Assembly (NCBI GenBank): GCA_964406945.1
Contig: CAYOTO010000001.1
Coordinates: forward strand, 1 to 64,000
Direction: 5' to 3'
Origin: UBA2266 sp964406945
Lineage (GTDB): Bacteria > Planctomycetota > Phycisphaerae > Sedimentisphaerales > Anaerobacaceae
Length of the DNA stretch: 64,000 nt
This document shows positions 7,752 to 16,767 of the stretch, piece after piece; positions within the stretch are counted from its first letter, which is position 1; the number at the start of each line of letters is the position of its first letter. The position numbers were made by a program, and so were the translations under genes. The notes below the pieces were generated by a model, which worked only from the letters and a program-made list of their open reading frames with translations, was not told the DNA's origin and did not search any database.

Positions 7752-9245
7752 CTAGGCCGGTTGCAGAGATTCCTCTTCACGGTACCTCTTGATCTTATCT
7801 CTCAGGGTGCGGTCACTGATCCCCAGCGCCTTTGCCGCCTTTGTGCGATTTCCGTCGGTCTGCTCCAGTGTCTGCAGGATCGCGCTGCGTTCGATCTGAT
7901 CCAGCGGCATGCCGGCCAGATTAGGCGTCGATTCCTCGACCGTACCGACCGTTCTGTCCTGGGCAAGCGGCTGTAATTCGTCAAAAAGCCAACTGACGTC
8001 GGCCAGAGAAAGCGTCGGCCCGTTGCCCAGGACCAGAGATGTCAGAACCACATTGCGCAATTGCCTGACGTTGCCCGGCCAGTGGTATTTGGCGAATATC
8101 TCCATCATTGCCGGATCAAGGCCGGTGATTCGCCTGCCCGCTTCACCTGCGTAAGTATTCACGAAATGCCAGACCAGATCCTCCAGGTCCTCGACGCGCT
8201 GTCTGAGCGACGGAACAGCCAGCCTGATGCCGCTCAGTCTGTAGTACAGGTCGGACCTGAACAGGCCTTCCTGGACAGCTACCGCCAGATTCCTGTTGGT
8301 GGTGCTGATGATCCGAACATTCACCTGAATATTCTCGGTGCCTCCGACCCTCTCGAATTCCTGCTGCTCCAAAATTCGAAGCAGTTTTGCCTGGAAGTTC
8401 AGCGGCGTTTCCGTAATCTCGTCGAGCAGCAGCGTCCCGCCGTGGGCCATTTCGAATCTGCCTTTACGGCGGGTATAGGCGCCGGTGAATGCCCCTTTTT
8501 CGTGCCCGAACAGTTCGCTTTCGAGAAGTGAATCATTCAGCGCCGCACAATTGACGCGGACAAACGGTCCTTGTGCCCGCCTGCTCTTATGGTGAATAAG
8601 GTAGGAAAGAAGCTCCTTGCCGGTACCGCTCTCACCGGTTATCAGCACCGGTGCGGAGGTAGCGGCTATTCTGCCGGCCAGTTCCACCGACTGCACCATT
8701 TTGACGCTTCGGCCCACTATCTCATACAAATACCTGCTGCCGTCCCGGGCCCACGCCACCCTGGAGACTTCGTGGTTGGGCATATAGGTCTCGATGAGAG
8801 CTTCGGCTTCGCGGTCCCGCAGCGGTTTTACAAGGTAGTCGCAACATCCCTGGCGTACGGCCTCCACAGCTTTACGTGTGCCCATGCGTAGAGAGTCAAG
8901 ACCGTTCGGCCGGGTGCTGGACGGTTCCGCGAAGGTGTCGGGATCCGCCATCATCACAACCGGCAGTTCGGGAAAGCTGCGCCTTATCTCGGCCGCCGGG
9001 TTGAACCAGCTTCGCGCGGCGCCCTCGGTTATGTGCTCGTTTACGAACGCCAGCAGACAATCCTCCTTCTCAAGCATCTGCATGGCGGTTGGTTTATCCT
9101 GGGCCAGATGCGCCAGAATGCCCTTTTTGGCCAGAATCTCGAGCAGCAAACGTGCCGCGTGGGGATCGTTGTCCACGATCAACACGCTGCCGCGTCCGCT
9201 GCGAGCCGATATTGCGCGCTTGTTGTTCGTCAAAGTTCCGCTCAC
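7752..9245 (-). CDS. NtrC-family sigma-54 activator with degenerate receiver domain
   Basis: This 497-residue protein is built like FlrC/FleR/FlgR flagellar activators: receiver-like domain (20-155), AAA+ sigma-54 interaction domain (about 175-410) and a Fis-type helix-turn-helix (about 455-490). The AAA+ part is intact, with Walker A GESGTGKE (204-211), the sigma-54 loop GAFTGA (251-256) and Walker B near 271-277. The receiver looks inactive: the position of the phosphorylated Asp aligns with Asn69 (LLAFVNEHI), the switch Ser/Thr reads Ala (VVMMAD), and there is an insertion around 103-125, though the Lys of YLVKP is kept. It probably works without phosphorylation and likely acts at the sigma-54 promoters at 12,895, 13,223 and 25,358. 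Confidence 0.92.
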   Translation of the reverse strand: MSGTLTNNKRAISARSGRGSVLIVDNDPHAARLLLEILAKKGILAHLAQDKPTAMQMLEKEDCLLAFVNEHITEGAARSWFNPAAEIRRSFPELPVVMMADPDTFAEPSSTRPNGLDSLRMGTRKAVEAVRQGCCDYLVKPLRDREAEALIETYMPNHEVSRVAWARDGSRYLYEIVGRSVKMVQSVELAGRIAATSAPVLITGESGTGKELLSYLIHHKSRRAQGPFVRVNCAALNDSLLESELFGHEKGAFTGAYTRRKGRFEMAHGGTLLLDEITETPLNFQAKLLRILEQQEFERVGGTENIQVNVRIISTTNRNLAVAVQEGLFRSDLYYRLSGIRLAVPSLRQRVEDLEDLVWHFVNTYAGEAGRRITGLDPAMMEIFAKYHWPGNVRQLRNVVLTSLVLGNGPTLSLADVSWLFDELQPLAQDRTVGTVEESTPNLAGMPLDQIERSAILQTLEQTDGNRTKAAKALGISDRTLRDKIKRYREEESLQPA

Positions 9246-10261
9246 TGTGAAAAGTTCCCGTAATTCTTTTTCGTTACCGCTTGAACTTCCTTGATTTGAA
9301 TGCGGCAGTCCTGCAAGAGCTTGCCCGGATCATCTCTGTCCAGCCAGTTTAGAAGCTGAATATTTGCCCTGGCCAGCGGGGTCCACGATGATTTGGGGTA
9401 CTGGGCCACTAGCTGTTTATATGCTTGAAGGGAGCCGGCAGGGTCGTACCTGCGCTTGCAATTTGCGATCTGCAGCAATATCCAGGTCTTCTCCGCATCG
9501 GCGGTCGGCGAATTCGGATCCACAAGATTCATGGCGTGCTCATACAACTGGGCCGCTTCCTGGTTGCGTCCGCTGATGAACAGCACTTCGGCCAGTTCGA
9601 ACGAATTGGCCACTGCATGCATTTTTTTCATTGCTTTCTGCAGATCGGCCACCGTGCCGTCGGCAACCGGTTCGTAGTCCCGAAGCCGAATCTTCTTTAC
9701 TTTCGGCAATTGAAACAGCTCGTCGACTTCGTCGGGCTCGGACGTTTGAGTTGGCTCTTGAGTGGCCGGAGCTTCGATATGCTCCGGCTCGGGATAACTT
9801 TCGCCGCCCACGTGTATGTCTATTGACCTGATGGTACTGATCAACTTCTGCAGTTCCTGTTTGCCGGCTTCGGATTCGGCATCGTTCGGTGCTGCTATTT
9901 TGCTTTCCCAGAGCTTACGAAATCTCTGCTGCTTAATCGTCTTCTGGAGATCGCCCGGCTCCCGGGGGGCGCCGGTATCTGCGTTGTTTGGATCCTCACT
10001 GGTTACTTTGACGGGGATTGCATTCATGTCCGGCGTCACATAGTAAGCAGTGTTGTTCGGTTCATTTGGAGAAACAGGGTTCTGCGGAACAGGGGCATTC
10101 GGGTCGGCCGCACCCGCCCCCGCAGGGCTGATGATGAACACAAGCCCTGAGCATACCAGCCACAGTTTTGCGACTGTGTGAAACTTCGTGCAGGACGTGC
10201 AACGCAAGTCGTCTGTATGCACAATCTTCTTTGGATTCATCCTTTTTTCCATTTGGCTCAT
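9242..10261 (-). CDS. Exported TPR protein of the flagellar operon
   Basis: This 339-residue protein has a hydrophobic segment at about 31-50 (AKLWLVCSGLVFIISPAGAG) after a long N-terminus with a CxxC pair, suggesting a signal peptide or anchor; starting at Met8 would shorten the leader. The middle is Pro/Glu/Asn-rich. The C-terminal part from about 205 holds two or three TPR-like helical hairpins (SFELAEVLFISGRNQEAAQL is the clearest). It overlaps both neighbours by 4 bases (ATGA), so it belongs to a tightly coupled set with the larger TPR gene and the sigma-54 activator. Function unknown; a periplasmic scaffold for motor assembly is a guess. Confidence 0.6.
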   Translation of the reverse strand: MSQMEKRMNPKKIVHTDDLRCTSCTKFHTVAKLWLVCSGLVFIISPAGAGAADPNAPVPQNPVSPNEPNNTAYYVTPDMNAIPVKVTSEDPNNADTGAPREPGDLQKTIKQQRFRKLWESKIAAPNDAESEAGKQELQKLISTIRSIDIHVGGESYPEPEHIEAPATQEPTQTSEPDEVDELFQLPKVKKIRLRDYEPVADGTVADLQKAMKKMHAVANSFELAEVLFISGRNQEAAQLYEHAMNLVDPNSPTADAEKTWILLQIANCKRRYDPAGSLQAYKQLVAQYPKSSWTPLARANIQLLNWLDRDDPGKLLQDCRIQIKEVQAVTKKNYGNFSQ

Positions 10262-12819
10262 TGAGCGGTATAGCCGCTGTCAACTGCATTCTCTTTACTT
10301 ACGGTCTTATCCGCGGCGGGCAGATCGGCTTCCCATTTACCAAGCAGTGCCTTGGCCGCCTTATCGTAGTTCTTCTGGCGTCGGTAGGCCGCGGCCATCA
10401 GTTCCAGCGTCGTCTGTCTCAGTTCCGCGGACGGACCCGATTCCAGAATCTGAATACAGATGCCGAGCGATTCGCCGTCCTGTCCCAGATCGAAACACGT
10501 CTTTGCAAGCTCGTACTGTACTTTACGCGCAAGCTCCCCGGGCTCCAGCGTCGTGAGCGTGTCGCTAAGGCGTTTCTGGGCTTCTCCGAGATTGCCCTCA
10601 TCGGCCGAACAGCGGGCCAATTCGAGAGAGATGATGCCTTTGAGCCCGGCATTCGGAAGATACTGCTGTTTGCGTTTGAGAGCCGCCGTTGCCTGTTCCA
10701 CCAGGCCCATCTTTCGGAGTACGCGTGCTTCAATCACCGTCAGGCGAACCGCCTGCTCAAGGGTCAGTATCTCGGGACTTGTGTTTCGCAGCACCTCAAG
10801 CGCTTCGACATAGTTATCCTGACGCGCATAACCGTCGGCCAGAGCCATTACGGTTTCGGCGTAGTCATCCCGCGAAAGTTTGCCCGCCAATGCATGTTTC
10901 AAAACTCTGCAAGCCTGTTCCTGCTTGCCCAGTTTCAGGTAGCTTCTTCCCAGCAGCAAACATGCAGTCGCGAAATCCGTGCTGTTGCGGTTTTGTACGA
11001 GATTGATGTACCTGGTGAGCCACTTGGCGGCTTCGTCCGACCGGCCCAGTTCATAACAGCAGCGACCGGCCCCCAGTGCCGAATCCTCGCGCGACTGGCG
11101 GGAAAACGCAAGATTGTACACCTTGGCGAAGAGTCCGGCAGCCTCTTCGTACATTTTTGTCTGCATGGCAGCTTCGGCCAAACGCAGACATGCCTCATCC
11201 GCGAATTCGCTGTCCGGATACTGTTCGACCAGCAGTTTCAAATCCTGATGTGCCCCGGCAAAATCCCGCAGACCGGTTTTGACCCTGCTGGAATTAAGCA
11301 GGGCGTGCGGAGCCAGGGCCGATTTCGGGAATTTGTTTGCGACTATTTTGAATTCTGCGATTGCCTCGGCCGGACAATCGCAGTGCATCAAGACCAGAGC
11401 CGCTGCATAATGGGCGTTGGCCTGCCTACTGTCCTGATGGTGCCTGACCTGAAATCTGCGCCACAGTGCAACAGCCTCTTCGGCCATTCTGTGCATAAGC
11501 TTAGACAGCGATTCATACTGTTTCGGATCGGTTATAGTCAGCACGTTATTGGCATCGGTTTCGGCAAGCAGCCCATTGCTTCCGGCCGATGTGCGTAAAA
11601 TATCGTCGCCTGCGGCATCGGCTATATAAAGGTAAACAGCTCGTCTGCGCACCCCCAGCGTCTGGTCGTCAAGAGCCCACTTCGTGTCCAATCCCGCACT
11701 CGAACTGAATCTTGCGATTAATTCTTCGACGGGGGCTCCGTTGGAAACGACCGTATATACTTTGCCTGCGCTACCTTCTGTTTCGTGGATTTCGGGTCCG
11801 AGGACCGCTTTCTCCAGCTTTTCGCGCCCGTTGCGCAGGAGGTTCTGCAACTGTGATTTGCTTGCGCCGGTAAACAAGTCGAACGCTCGGCCGGTCACAG
11901 GCCACAATTCTTTGGGCAATCTCCGGTCCTGATTGTTCAGAGATAACGTGTAAAGCGTTACAGCTTTCGCCAGCATAAAGTGCAATTCCCGGAGCAACGC
12001 GTTGCTTTTGCTGCTGTCAGCCTGGACTGCTTCGGCTATTGCGATGGCGCGATAAGCCTGAGTTCTGGCATTAAGATATCGCTTTTGCTGCAGTTCGATT
12101 TGTGCGCGGTGAACTGCGGCCAGCATTTTTATGGCCGGCGATTCAGAGGTCGAAATCGATCGCAGTTGACGGCCCGCCTCATCGAGGTCTTCCTGTTCCT
12201 GAAGGCATACAGCCATTTTCAACTGCAGATAATCTTCCAACGCTTCCGAATCGGTTTTCGGCCTGATACTTTCGTACAGACGCTGGTACATGCCTAAAGC
12301 CTCAGCAGGCTTTCCATCCTTCAAAAGGCTCTCGGCCGCCTTCAGAGATGCGGAGCCTGTCGATTTTTTGGCGAACCGCGTCGATTTGGGCTGTTCCTTC
12401 ACGGTTTCAGGCTTGTGAACCGCCTCTGATTGTTCAATCCTGGCCTGGTTTTTCGGAGCAAGGGCGGCTGTTTCATCGGACGCGGAGGTCTTCGCCGGCG
12501 GCAAGCTCAGGTAGGCATAGCCCATGATTGCGGCAACTGCCAGAATCGCCGCGGCCAGCACCTTCTGGGAGAGCGAAAACCTGCTGACTTTCAAGTCCTC
12601 CGGCTCGCGCATTTCGGAAAGCCCGTCTTCATAGGGAACTTCTTCCTCGGTAGCGTTTCCTTCGACATTGCCCTGAAATTGCGCAAAAAACTCGGCATCG
12701 CCGGCGAATAGTTCCTCGGGCGAAAGTTCTTCACTCACAGGCCCGACGAATATCTCGTCCTCGCCCGGCGTCGGGCTTTCCTGCCGCGGTATCTCGTTTT
12801 TTTCTTTCTCATTGCTCAT
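10258..12819 (-). CDS. Large membrane-anchored TPR protein, first gene of the leftward flagellar operon
   Basis: I start this protein at the ATG at 12,819 (853 residues), because the longer reading frame to 12,939 would cross the sigma-54 promoter at 12,895-12,909 and adds Cys/Arg-rich sequence with no sense. The N-terminus is acidic, one membrane helix lies at about 87-106 (VLAAAILAVAAIMGYAYLSL), and the remainder is TPR and related helical repeats with hairpins such as GMYQRLYESIRPKTDSEALE. It should be an inner-membrane protein with a large periplasmic repeat domain. I recognise no named family. As first gene of the operon it is probably a motor accessory or assembly scaffold. Confidence 0.65.
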   Translation of the reverse strand: MSNEKEKNEIPRQESPTPGEDEIFVGPVSEELSPEELFAGDAEFFAQFQGNVEGNATEEEVPYEDGLSEMREPEDLKVSRFSLSQKVLAAAILAVAAIMGYAYLSLPPAKTSASDETAALAPKNQARIEQSEAVHKPETVKEQPKSTRFAKKSTGSASLKAAESLLKDGKPAEALGMYQRLYESIRPKTDSEALEDYLQLKMAVCLQEQEDLDEAGRQLRSISTSESPAIKMLAAVHRAQIELQQKRYLNARTQAYRAIAIAEAVQADSSKSNALLRELHFMLAKAVTLYTLSLNNQDRRLPKELWPVTGRAFDLFTGASKSQLQNLLRNGREKLEKAVLGPEIHETEGSAGKVYTVVSNGAPVEELIARFSSSAGLDTKWALDDQTLGVRRRAVYLYIADAAGDDILRTSAGSNGLLAETDANNVLTITDPKQYESLSKLMHRMAEEAVALWRRFQVRHHQDSRQANAHYAAALVLMHCDCPAEAIAEFKIVANKFPKSALAPHALLNSSRVKTGLRDFAGAHQDLKLLVEQYPDSEFADEACLRLAEAAMQTKMYEEAAGLFAKVYNLAFSRQSREDSALGAGRCCYELGRSDEAAKWLTRYINLVQNRNSTDFATACLLLGRSYLKLGKQEQACRVLKHALAGKLSRDDYAETVMALADGYARQDNYVEALEVLRNTSPEILTLEQAVRLTVIEARVLRKMGLVEQATAALKRKQQYLPNAGLKGIISLELARCSADEGNLGEAQKRLSDTLTTLEPGELARKVQYELAKTCFDLGQDGESLGICIQILESGPSAELRQTTLELMAAAYRRQKNYDKAAKALLGKWEADLPAADKTVSKENAVDSGYTAQ

Positions 12820-12894
12820 ATGCGTATGCCTGTACCTCTCGGGCGGCGACCACGAACAATGTGCGTACACACACCTGTTGCATACAAACATAGA

Positions 12895-12909
12895 GCAACC
12901 AGCATGCCA
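12895..12909 (-). promoter_or_regulatory. Sigma-54 promoter for the leftward flagellar operon
   Basis: Read on the minus strand the site is TGGCATGCTGGTTGC: GG at the -24 element and GC at the -12 element with the required 12-base offset, and a good match to TGGCAC-N5-TTGC. Transcription would begin about 12 bases further left, giving a leader of about 65 bases before the ATG at 12,819. An NtrC-family activator is encoded in this same operon. Confidence 0.75.
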
Positions 12910-13073
12910 GTTAAGGCGATAAGAGCTTATCAAACGCAAAAACGGCTCTTAAGCATGAAAAAACGTCGATGCGGCCAGCCGGATTACGCCCCCCGAGCGA
13001 TCAGGGGTGTCAAGAATTCATACATCGCTAATGCTTTCCCGACAGCCCATTGCCCGTACCAGCCCCGGCTTAT

Positions 13074-13107
13074 ACCGGAAGAATCTTCATGGCGGGACCG
13101 GAAGAAT
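13074..13107. repeat. Direct repeat, candidate activator site
   Basis: The 11-base sequence ACCGGAAGAAT occurs at 13,074-13,084 and again at 13,097-13,107, a spacing of 23 bases, about two helical turns. It lies between the two divergent sigma-54 promoters, about 115 bases upstream of the rightward one and 165 from the leftward one, where enhancer-type activator sites are expected. The second copy runs into a palindromic AGAATTCT, and AAGAATTC is also present at 13,012. Binding is inference. Confidence 0.4.
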
Positions 13108-13222
13108 TCTCTGTAACCCACCTTCGGCAAGAGTTGAGATGATTGTTCCTGTGCGTCTTTTACTTTTTTAAGTACAGCAATCACAACGACTTACGTCTGG
13201 ACAGTCTGCTGCGTCCGTCGCA

Positions 13223-13239
13223 TTGGCATGCTTTTTGCA
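13223..13239 (+). promoter_or_regulatory. Sigma-54 promoter for the flgD-flgL operon
   Basis: The sequence TTGGCATGCTTTTTGCA has GG at 13,225-13,226 and GC at 13,237-13,238, the invariant 12-base offset of -24/-12 promoters, and matches TTGGCAC-N5-TTGCA at all but one or two positions. Initiation near 13,250 would leave a leader of under 60 bases before flgD. It mirrors the minus-strand site at 12,895-12,909. Confidence 0.8.
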
Positions 13240-13306
13240 CAAAAGTTCGGTTGCCGGTCGAGAAGGCAGGCAATCAGGCAACGACGTTTGAAAGGAATTC
13301 GAGAAT

Positions 13307-13696
13307 ATGGCCTCAGTAGAAGCAACAAACTCGGCAAGCAGCATTCAGATGGATTACATGAAGCTGCTCGTCACACAACTCCAGAACCAGAATCCCCTTG
13401 AGCCTCTCGACAACAACCAAATGGCCGCCCAGTTGACCCAGTTTTCCCAGCTTGAACAGCTCGAATCGATGAACAGGAATTTCGCCAGCGTGCTCGATAC
13501 CGTTCAGGCCGAGTACGGCACCGAGCTGCTGGGCAAGAAGGTCACCTATCTTGCTGAGAATAGCCAGGGCGACCAGCAGATGGTAAGTGGAGTGGTAGAC
13601 GGGGTTTACGACGACACCGAAGGCGATCTGATGCTGTCGGTGGGTGGCAGCGGCATAACGCTGGCGGACATAATTGCAGTTCAGGACATCGACTAG
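13307..13696 (+). CDS. flgD: Hook assembly scaffold FlgD (short form)
   Basis: FlgD caps the growing hook and is needed for hook-subunit polymerisation. The 129 residues contain the conserved N-terminal FlgD motif (DYMKLLVTQLQNQNPLEPLD, then a QLTQFSQLEQLESMN-type segment) and a short SH3-like end. The usual C-terminal FlgD Ig and Tudor domains are missing, since typical members exceed 200 residues. Short FlgD proteins do occur. It is the first gene behind the sigma-54 promoter at 13,223, followed 59 bases later by flgE. Confidence 0.93.
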   Translation: MASVEATNSASSIQMDYMKLLVTQLQNQNPLEPLDNNQMAAQLTQFSQLEQLESMNRNFASVLDTVQAEYGTELLGKKVTYLAENSQGDQQMVSGVVDGVYDDTEGDLMLSVGGSGITLADIIAVQDID

Positions 13697-13755
13697 AATA
13701 AGCAGAATTCAGCCCGGAAAAAGCAAGGCATTAAGCACATTTGGAGTGAATAGCC

Positions 13756-15435
13756 ATGAGTTTCGCACTATCAGCAGGCGTCAGCGGCCTTCAGGCCCAT
13801 CAGAAAATGCTGGACGTTGCCGGTAACAACCTCGCCAACGTCAACACCACGGCCTATAAGTCCCAGCGCATCGTCTTTTCGGAACTGCTCAGTGAGACGG
13901 TGAAGAAAGCCTCGCAGCCAACCGGAACCGTTGGCGGTACGAACCCGATGCAGATGGGCAGCGGTGTGGGAATAGCCGGCATATCGCCCACAATGACCCA
14001 GGGCAATATCGTTAACACCGGCAATCCGCTGGATCTTGCAATCGAAGGTGAAGGCTACTTTGTCCTGAACGATGGTCAGCGAAATATTTACACCCGCTCA
14101 GGTGTGTTCGCTGTTGACGCCAATTCGAATCTGGTTGATCCTTCGACGGGCTATCTCGTCCAGCGAATCGGCAGCACAGGCGAGAGCGACAATTTCCAGA
14201 AGGCCGGCAGCAGCAATATCAAGATTCCGTACGACGTGGCCATGGCTGCCAAAGCGACCAGCAACGTAACGGTAGCCGGTAACCTCAGTGCTACGGAGGT
14301 GGATAAGACAAACGGTCCGAACAAACTCGCCTCCAGCACCACATATACGACCAACAGCGGCACCAAGGCGATCGGAACCACCAAACTCATCGACCTCGAT
14401 CAGTGCACCTCTGGAACTCTGGCTACGGGCCAGATCAAGGTCAGCGGTTACGACCATGACGGCAATGCATTGACCGCAAGCACTTTTTCGGTCAGTGATA
14501 CGACCACTCTGAACGATGTCGTAACTAATCTCAACACGGCTCTCGGCGCCACCAACGCCAAGGCGTCGATCGTCGACGGTCAGATAGTCATAACGGACGT
14601 GAAGAGCGGGTACAGCAAATCCGACGTCAAAATGGAATTCGTAGCCAACTCCGCCACCGCCAAGATGACTATGCCGCCGTACTTTGAAATCGCAAATGTC
14701 GGCGGCGATGCCGTCCAGGACGTTTCGATAACCGTTTATGACACGCAGGGCGGCAGGCATACGCTTTCGGCGGCGCTTGTCAGGTCCAATACCGCAAGCA
14801 CATGGGATATGGTACTGACCTCTATGAGCGGTAATGTGAAGGAAATCACCAGCGGCAACCGCCGCATCGAAGGCATAGAGTTCGACACCAAAGGCCGCTA
14901 TGCGGGCCTGAACACCACAACGGGTGATACGTCGCAGTTTACTGTCACATTCGATCACGATCCGTTGAATCCGCAGACGATCAATATGTCGCTCGGAACG
15001 CCGGAATTTCTCGACGGTTTGACCCAGTTCTCCGGAAACAGTACCGCAGTTGCAAGAGGTCAGAACGGCTACGAGGCGGGCAAATTGTCCACGGTTTCTG
15101 TAAATAACGAAGGCGTGGTTATCGGCGCATTCTCGAACGGCGTGAAGAAGGACGTGGCAGCCATCCAGATGGCCCTCTTCCAGAACCCCGGGGCCCTCGA
15201 AAGCATAGGCACCGGATATTTCGTTTCCTCTGCAAACTCCGGTGATCCGGCACTGACACAGGCCCTCAGCGGTGGAGCCGGCTCCATACACGGCGGAGCA
15301 CTCGAAAAATCGAATGCGGATGTGGCAACCGAGTTCGTTTCGATGATGCAGGCTCAAAACGGCTTCCAGGCAAACGCAAGGACCATTACCGTCGCAAACG
15401 ATGTTCTTCGAGAACTGACTAATCTCATCAGGTAG
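13756..15435 (+). CDS. flgE: Flagellar hook protein FlgE
   Basis: FlgE polymerises into the hook. The protein is 559 residues. The N-terminus is the rod/hook signature (SFALSAGVSGLQAHQKMLDV, then AGNNLANVNTTAYKSQR), the C-terminus carries the matching amphipathic helix (FVSMMQAQNGFQANARTITV). The middle holds a D1 domain and a Thr/Asn/Ser-rich variable region that makes this hook protein longer than the enterobacterial one at about 400. The SD sequence TTGGAG precedes the ATG. It lies between flgD and the PilZ gene. Confidence 0.97.
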   Translation: MSFALSAGVSGLQAHQKMLDVAGNNLANVNTTAYKSQRIVFSELLSETVKKASQPTGTVGGTNPMQMGSGVGIAGISPTMTQGNIVNTGNPLDLAIEGEGYFVLNDGQRNIYTRSGVFAVDANSNLVDPSTGYLVQRIGSTGESDNFQKAGSSNIKIPYDVAMAAKATSNVTVAGNLSATEVDKTNGPNKLASSTTYTTNSGTKAIGTTKLIDLDQCTSGTLATGQIKVSGYDHDGNALTASTFSVSDTTTLNDVVTNLNTALGATNAKASIVDGQIVITDVKSGYSKSDVKMEFVANSATAKMTMPPYFEIANVGGDAVQDVSITVYDTQGGRHTLSAALVRSNTASTWDMVLTSMSGNVKEITSGNRRIEGIEFDTKGRYAGLNTTTGDTSQFTVTFDHDPLNPQTINMSLGTPEFLDGLTQFSGNSTAVARGQNGYEAGKLSTVSVNNEGVVIGAFSNGVKKDVAAIQMALFQNPGALESIGTGYFVSSANSGDPALTQALSGGAGSIHGGALEKSNADVATEFVSMMQAQNGFQANARTITVANDVLRELTNLIR

Positions 15436-15453
15436 GAAAAGAGCTGAATCCAC

Positions 15454-16767
15454 ATGATCTGTGAGAGCATTACAATTGTGACGCTGAACGCCATCGCCGC
15501 TTCGGGAGGGGCTCTGAGCCCGCGTGAGCGATGGGCCGCCGCAAGGCAGTTCGACTCCGTTATGACCCAACGCTGGTTCATAATAGCCGGCATAGCGTCA
15601 ATAGTTGTTCTCACAGTTCTTCTTGCCGCCGTAACACTGAACCGTCGTCGCAAGGAAAGAAAATCTTCTCACAAGATGTTCGACGGATACTGCCGAAGAA
15701 GGGGCCTCAGCAAGTCGGAACGGGATATCCTGCGACAAATTGCCGCCAAGGCCGGCCTGAAACGCAGCGAATCGGTCTTTACGCTCAGCAGTGCTTTTGA
15801 CCGCGGCGCCGGGATGATGCTTCGAGAGCAGATGAACATTGGCGATCCGGACGAAGTGAAAGAGATGCGGATGGAATTGTCCTTTCTGCGAGAGAAGCTC
15901 GGTTTCAAGAATCGGCCTTCGTACTCGGCCGGAGCCGCCGTAACCGATGTATCCCAACTCAACAGCAGACAGATTCCCGTCGGTAAAGAGGTCCAGATGA
16001 CCCGCAGAAAAGCGAGGGACGGCGAAATCTCAGCAACGATCACGCATAATACTGACTCCGAACTGGGCGTGAGACTCAGTCAGCGGGTTAAGATCACGTT
16101 CGGCGAGTACTGGTGCGTGAGATACTATTTCGGTTCTTCTGTGTGGGAATTTGACACATCCGTGGTAAGTTACGACGGCGACGTTCTCGTGCTGGAACAC
16201 AGCGACAACGTCCGCTTCATAAACCGCCGTCGTTTTCTCCGCCTATCCGTAAAACTGCGGGCATATGTAGCCTACTTTCCTTTCAAAGCCCAGATCAAGA
16301 CCCCCGAGGCCGCACAGAACCACAAAAACGCAAAACACAAGCAAGAAGAACCTGATGTTACCGCCGCCTGGGGCCCGCCCGAGTTCATTCCGGCGGTGAT
16401 CACCGAAATAGCAGGTCCGGGCTTAAGGGTTCGCTCGTCGCTGAAGGCCAAACCCGGAGATAAAGTCCTTCTGGTTTTCAACCTGAACGAAGAGGTAATC
16501 CCGGATCCCGCCTCCAGCGCTCCAAAGCAAGCGCCAATTCCCAACATCGTTCAGGCAATGGGTGAAGTAAGACATTCCAGAGCCATCGAAAACGGCTGGT
16601 CTATCGCTGTGGAACTTGCCTCGTTGAACGACAGAGATATTGGCGAGCTGATCAAAGCGACGAACCATGTTGCTGTAAAAGCCAAAGCCAGGGCCGCAGA
16701 AGCCGAACAGTCATACGGAAGAAAGCAGCCCGCGATGATCGGCGAAGGAGGCGAAGATTATGTCTGA
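15454..16767 (+). CDS. Membrane PilZ-domain protein (YcgR-like)
   Basis: This 437-residue protein has a membrane helix at about 41-63, a cytoplasmic helical region (70-170), a YcgR-N-like beta domain (about 170-255) and a PilZ domain starting with the c-di-GMP-binding arginines (NRRRFLRLSV, about 257-266). The second PilZ motif, normally D/NxSxxG, is degenerate (EIAGPG), and a charged insertion of about 40 residues separates the two. YcgR-type proteins slow the motor or change its switching when c-di-GMP is high. Position inside the hook-rod operon fits motor control. Met37 is an alternative start. The next gene overlaps it by 8 bases. Confidence 0.72.
   Translation: MICESITIVTLNAIAASGGALSPRERWAAARQFDSVMTQRWFIIAGIASIVVLTVLLAAVTLNRRRKERKSSHKMFDGYCRRRGLSKSERDILRQIAAKAGLKRSESVFTLSSAFDRGAGMMLREQMNIGDPDEVKEMRMELSFLREKLGFKNRPSYSAGAAVTDVSQLNSRQIPVGKEVQMTRRKARDGEISATITHNTDSELGVRLSQRVKITFGEYWCVRYYFGSSVWEFDTSVVSYDGDVLVLEHSDNVRFINRRRFLRLSVKLRAYVAYFPFKAQIKTPEAAQNHKNAKHKQEEPDVTAAWGPPEFIPAVITEIAGPGLRVRSSLKAKPGDKVLLVFNLNEEVIPDPASSAPKQAPIPNIVQAMGEVRHSRAIENGWSIAVELASLNDRDIGELIKATNHVAVKAKARAAEAEQSYGRKQPAMIGEGGEDYV

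Noticed and set aside
10168..11598. 476-residue plus-strand frame antisense to the TPR gene
   Set aside because: Shadow of the minus-strand TPR repeats; composition is not protein-like and it crosses two genes.
12984..13184. 66-residue minus-strand ORF in the divergent control region
   Set aside because: It lies between two sigma-54 promoters, has no family resemblance and would occupy the likely activator-binding region.
14098..15570. 490-residue minus-strand frame antisense to flgE
   Set aside because: It is the complement of a clear hook protein, has Cys/His/Arg-rich composition and no recognisable motif, so it is a coding shadow.
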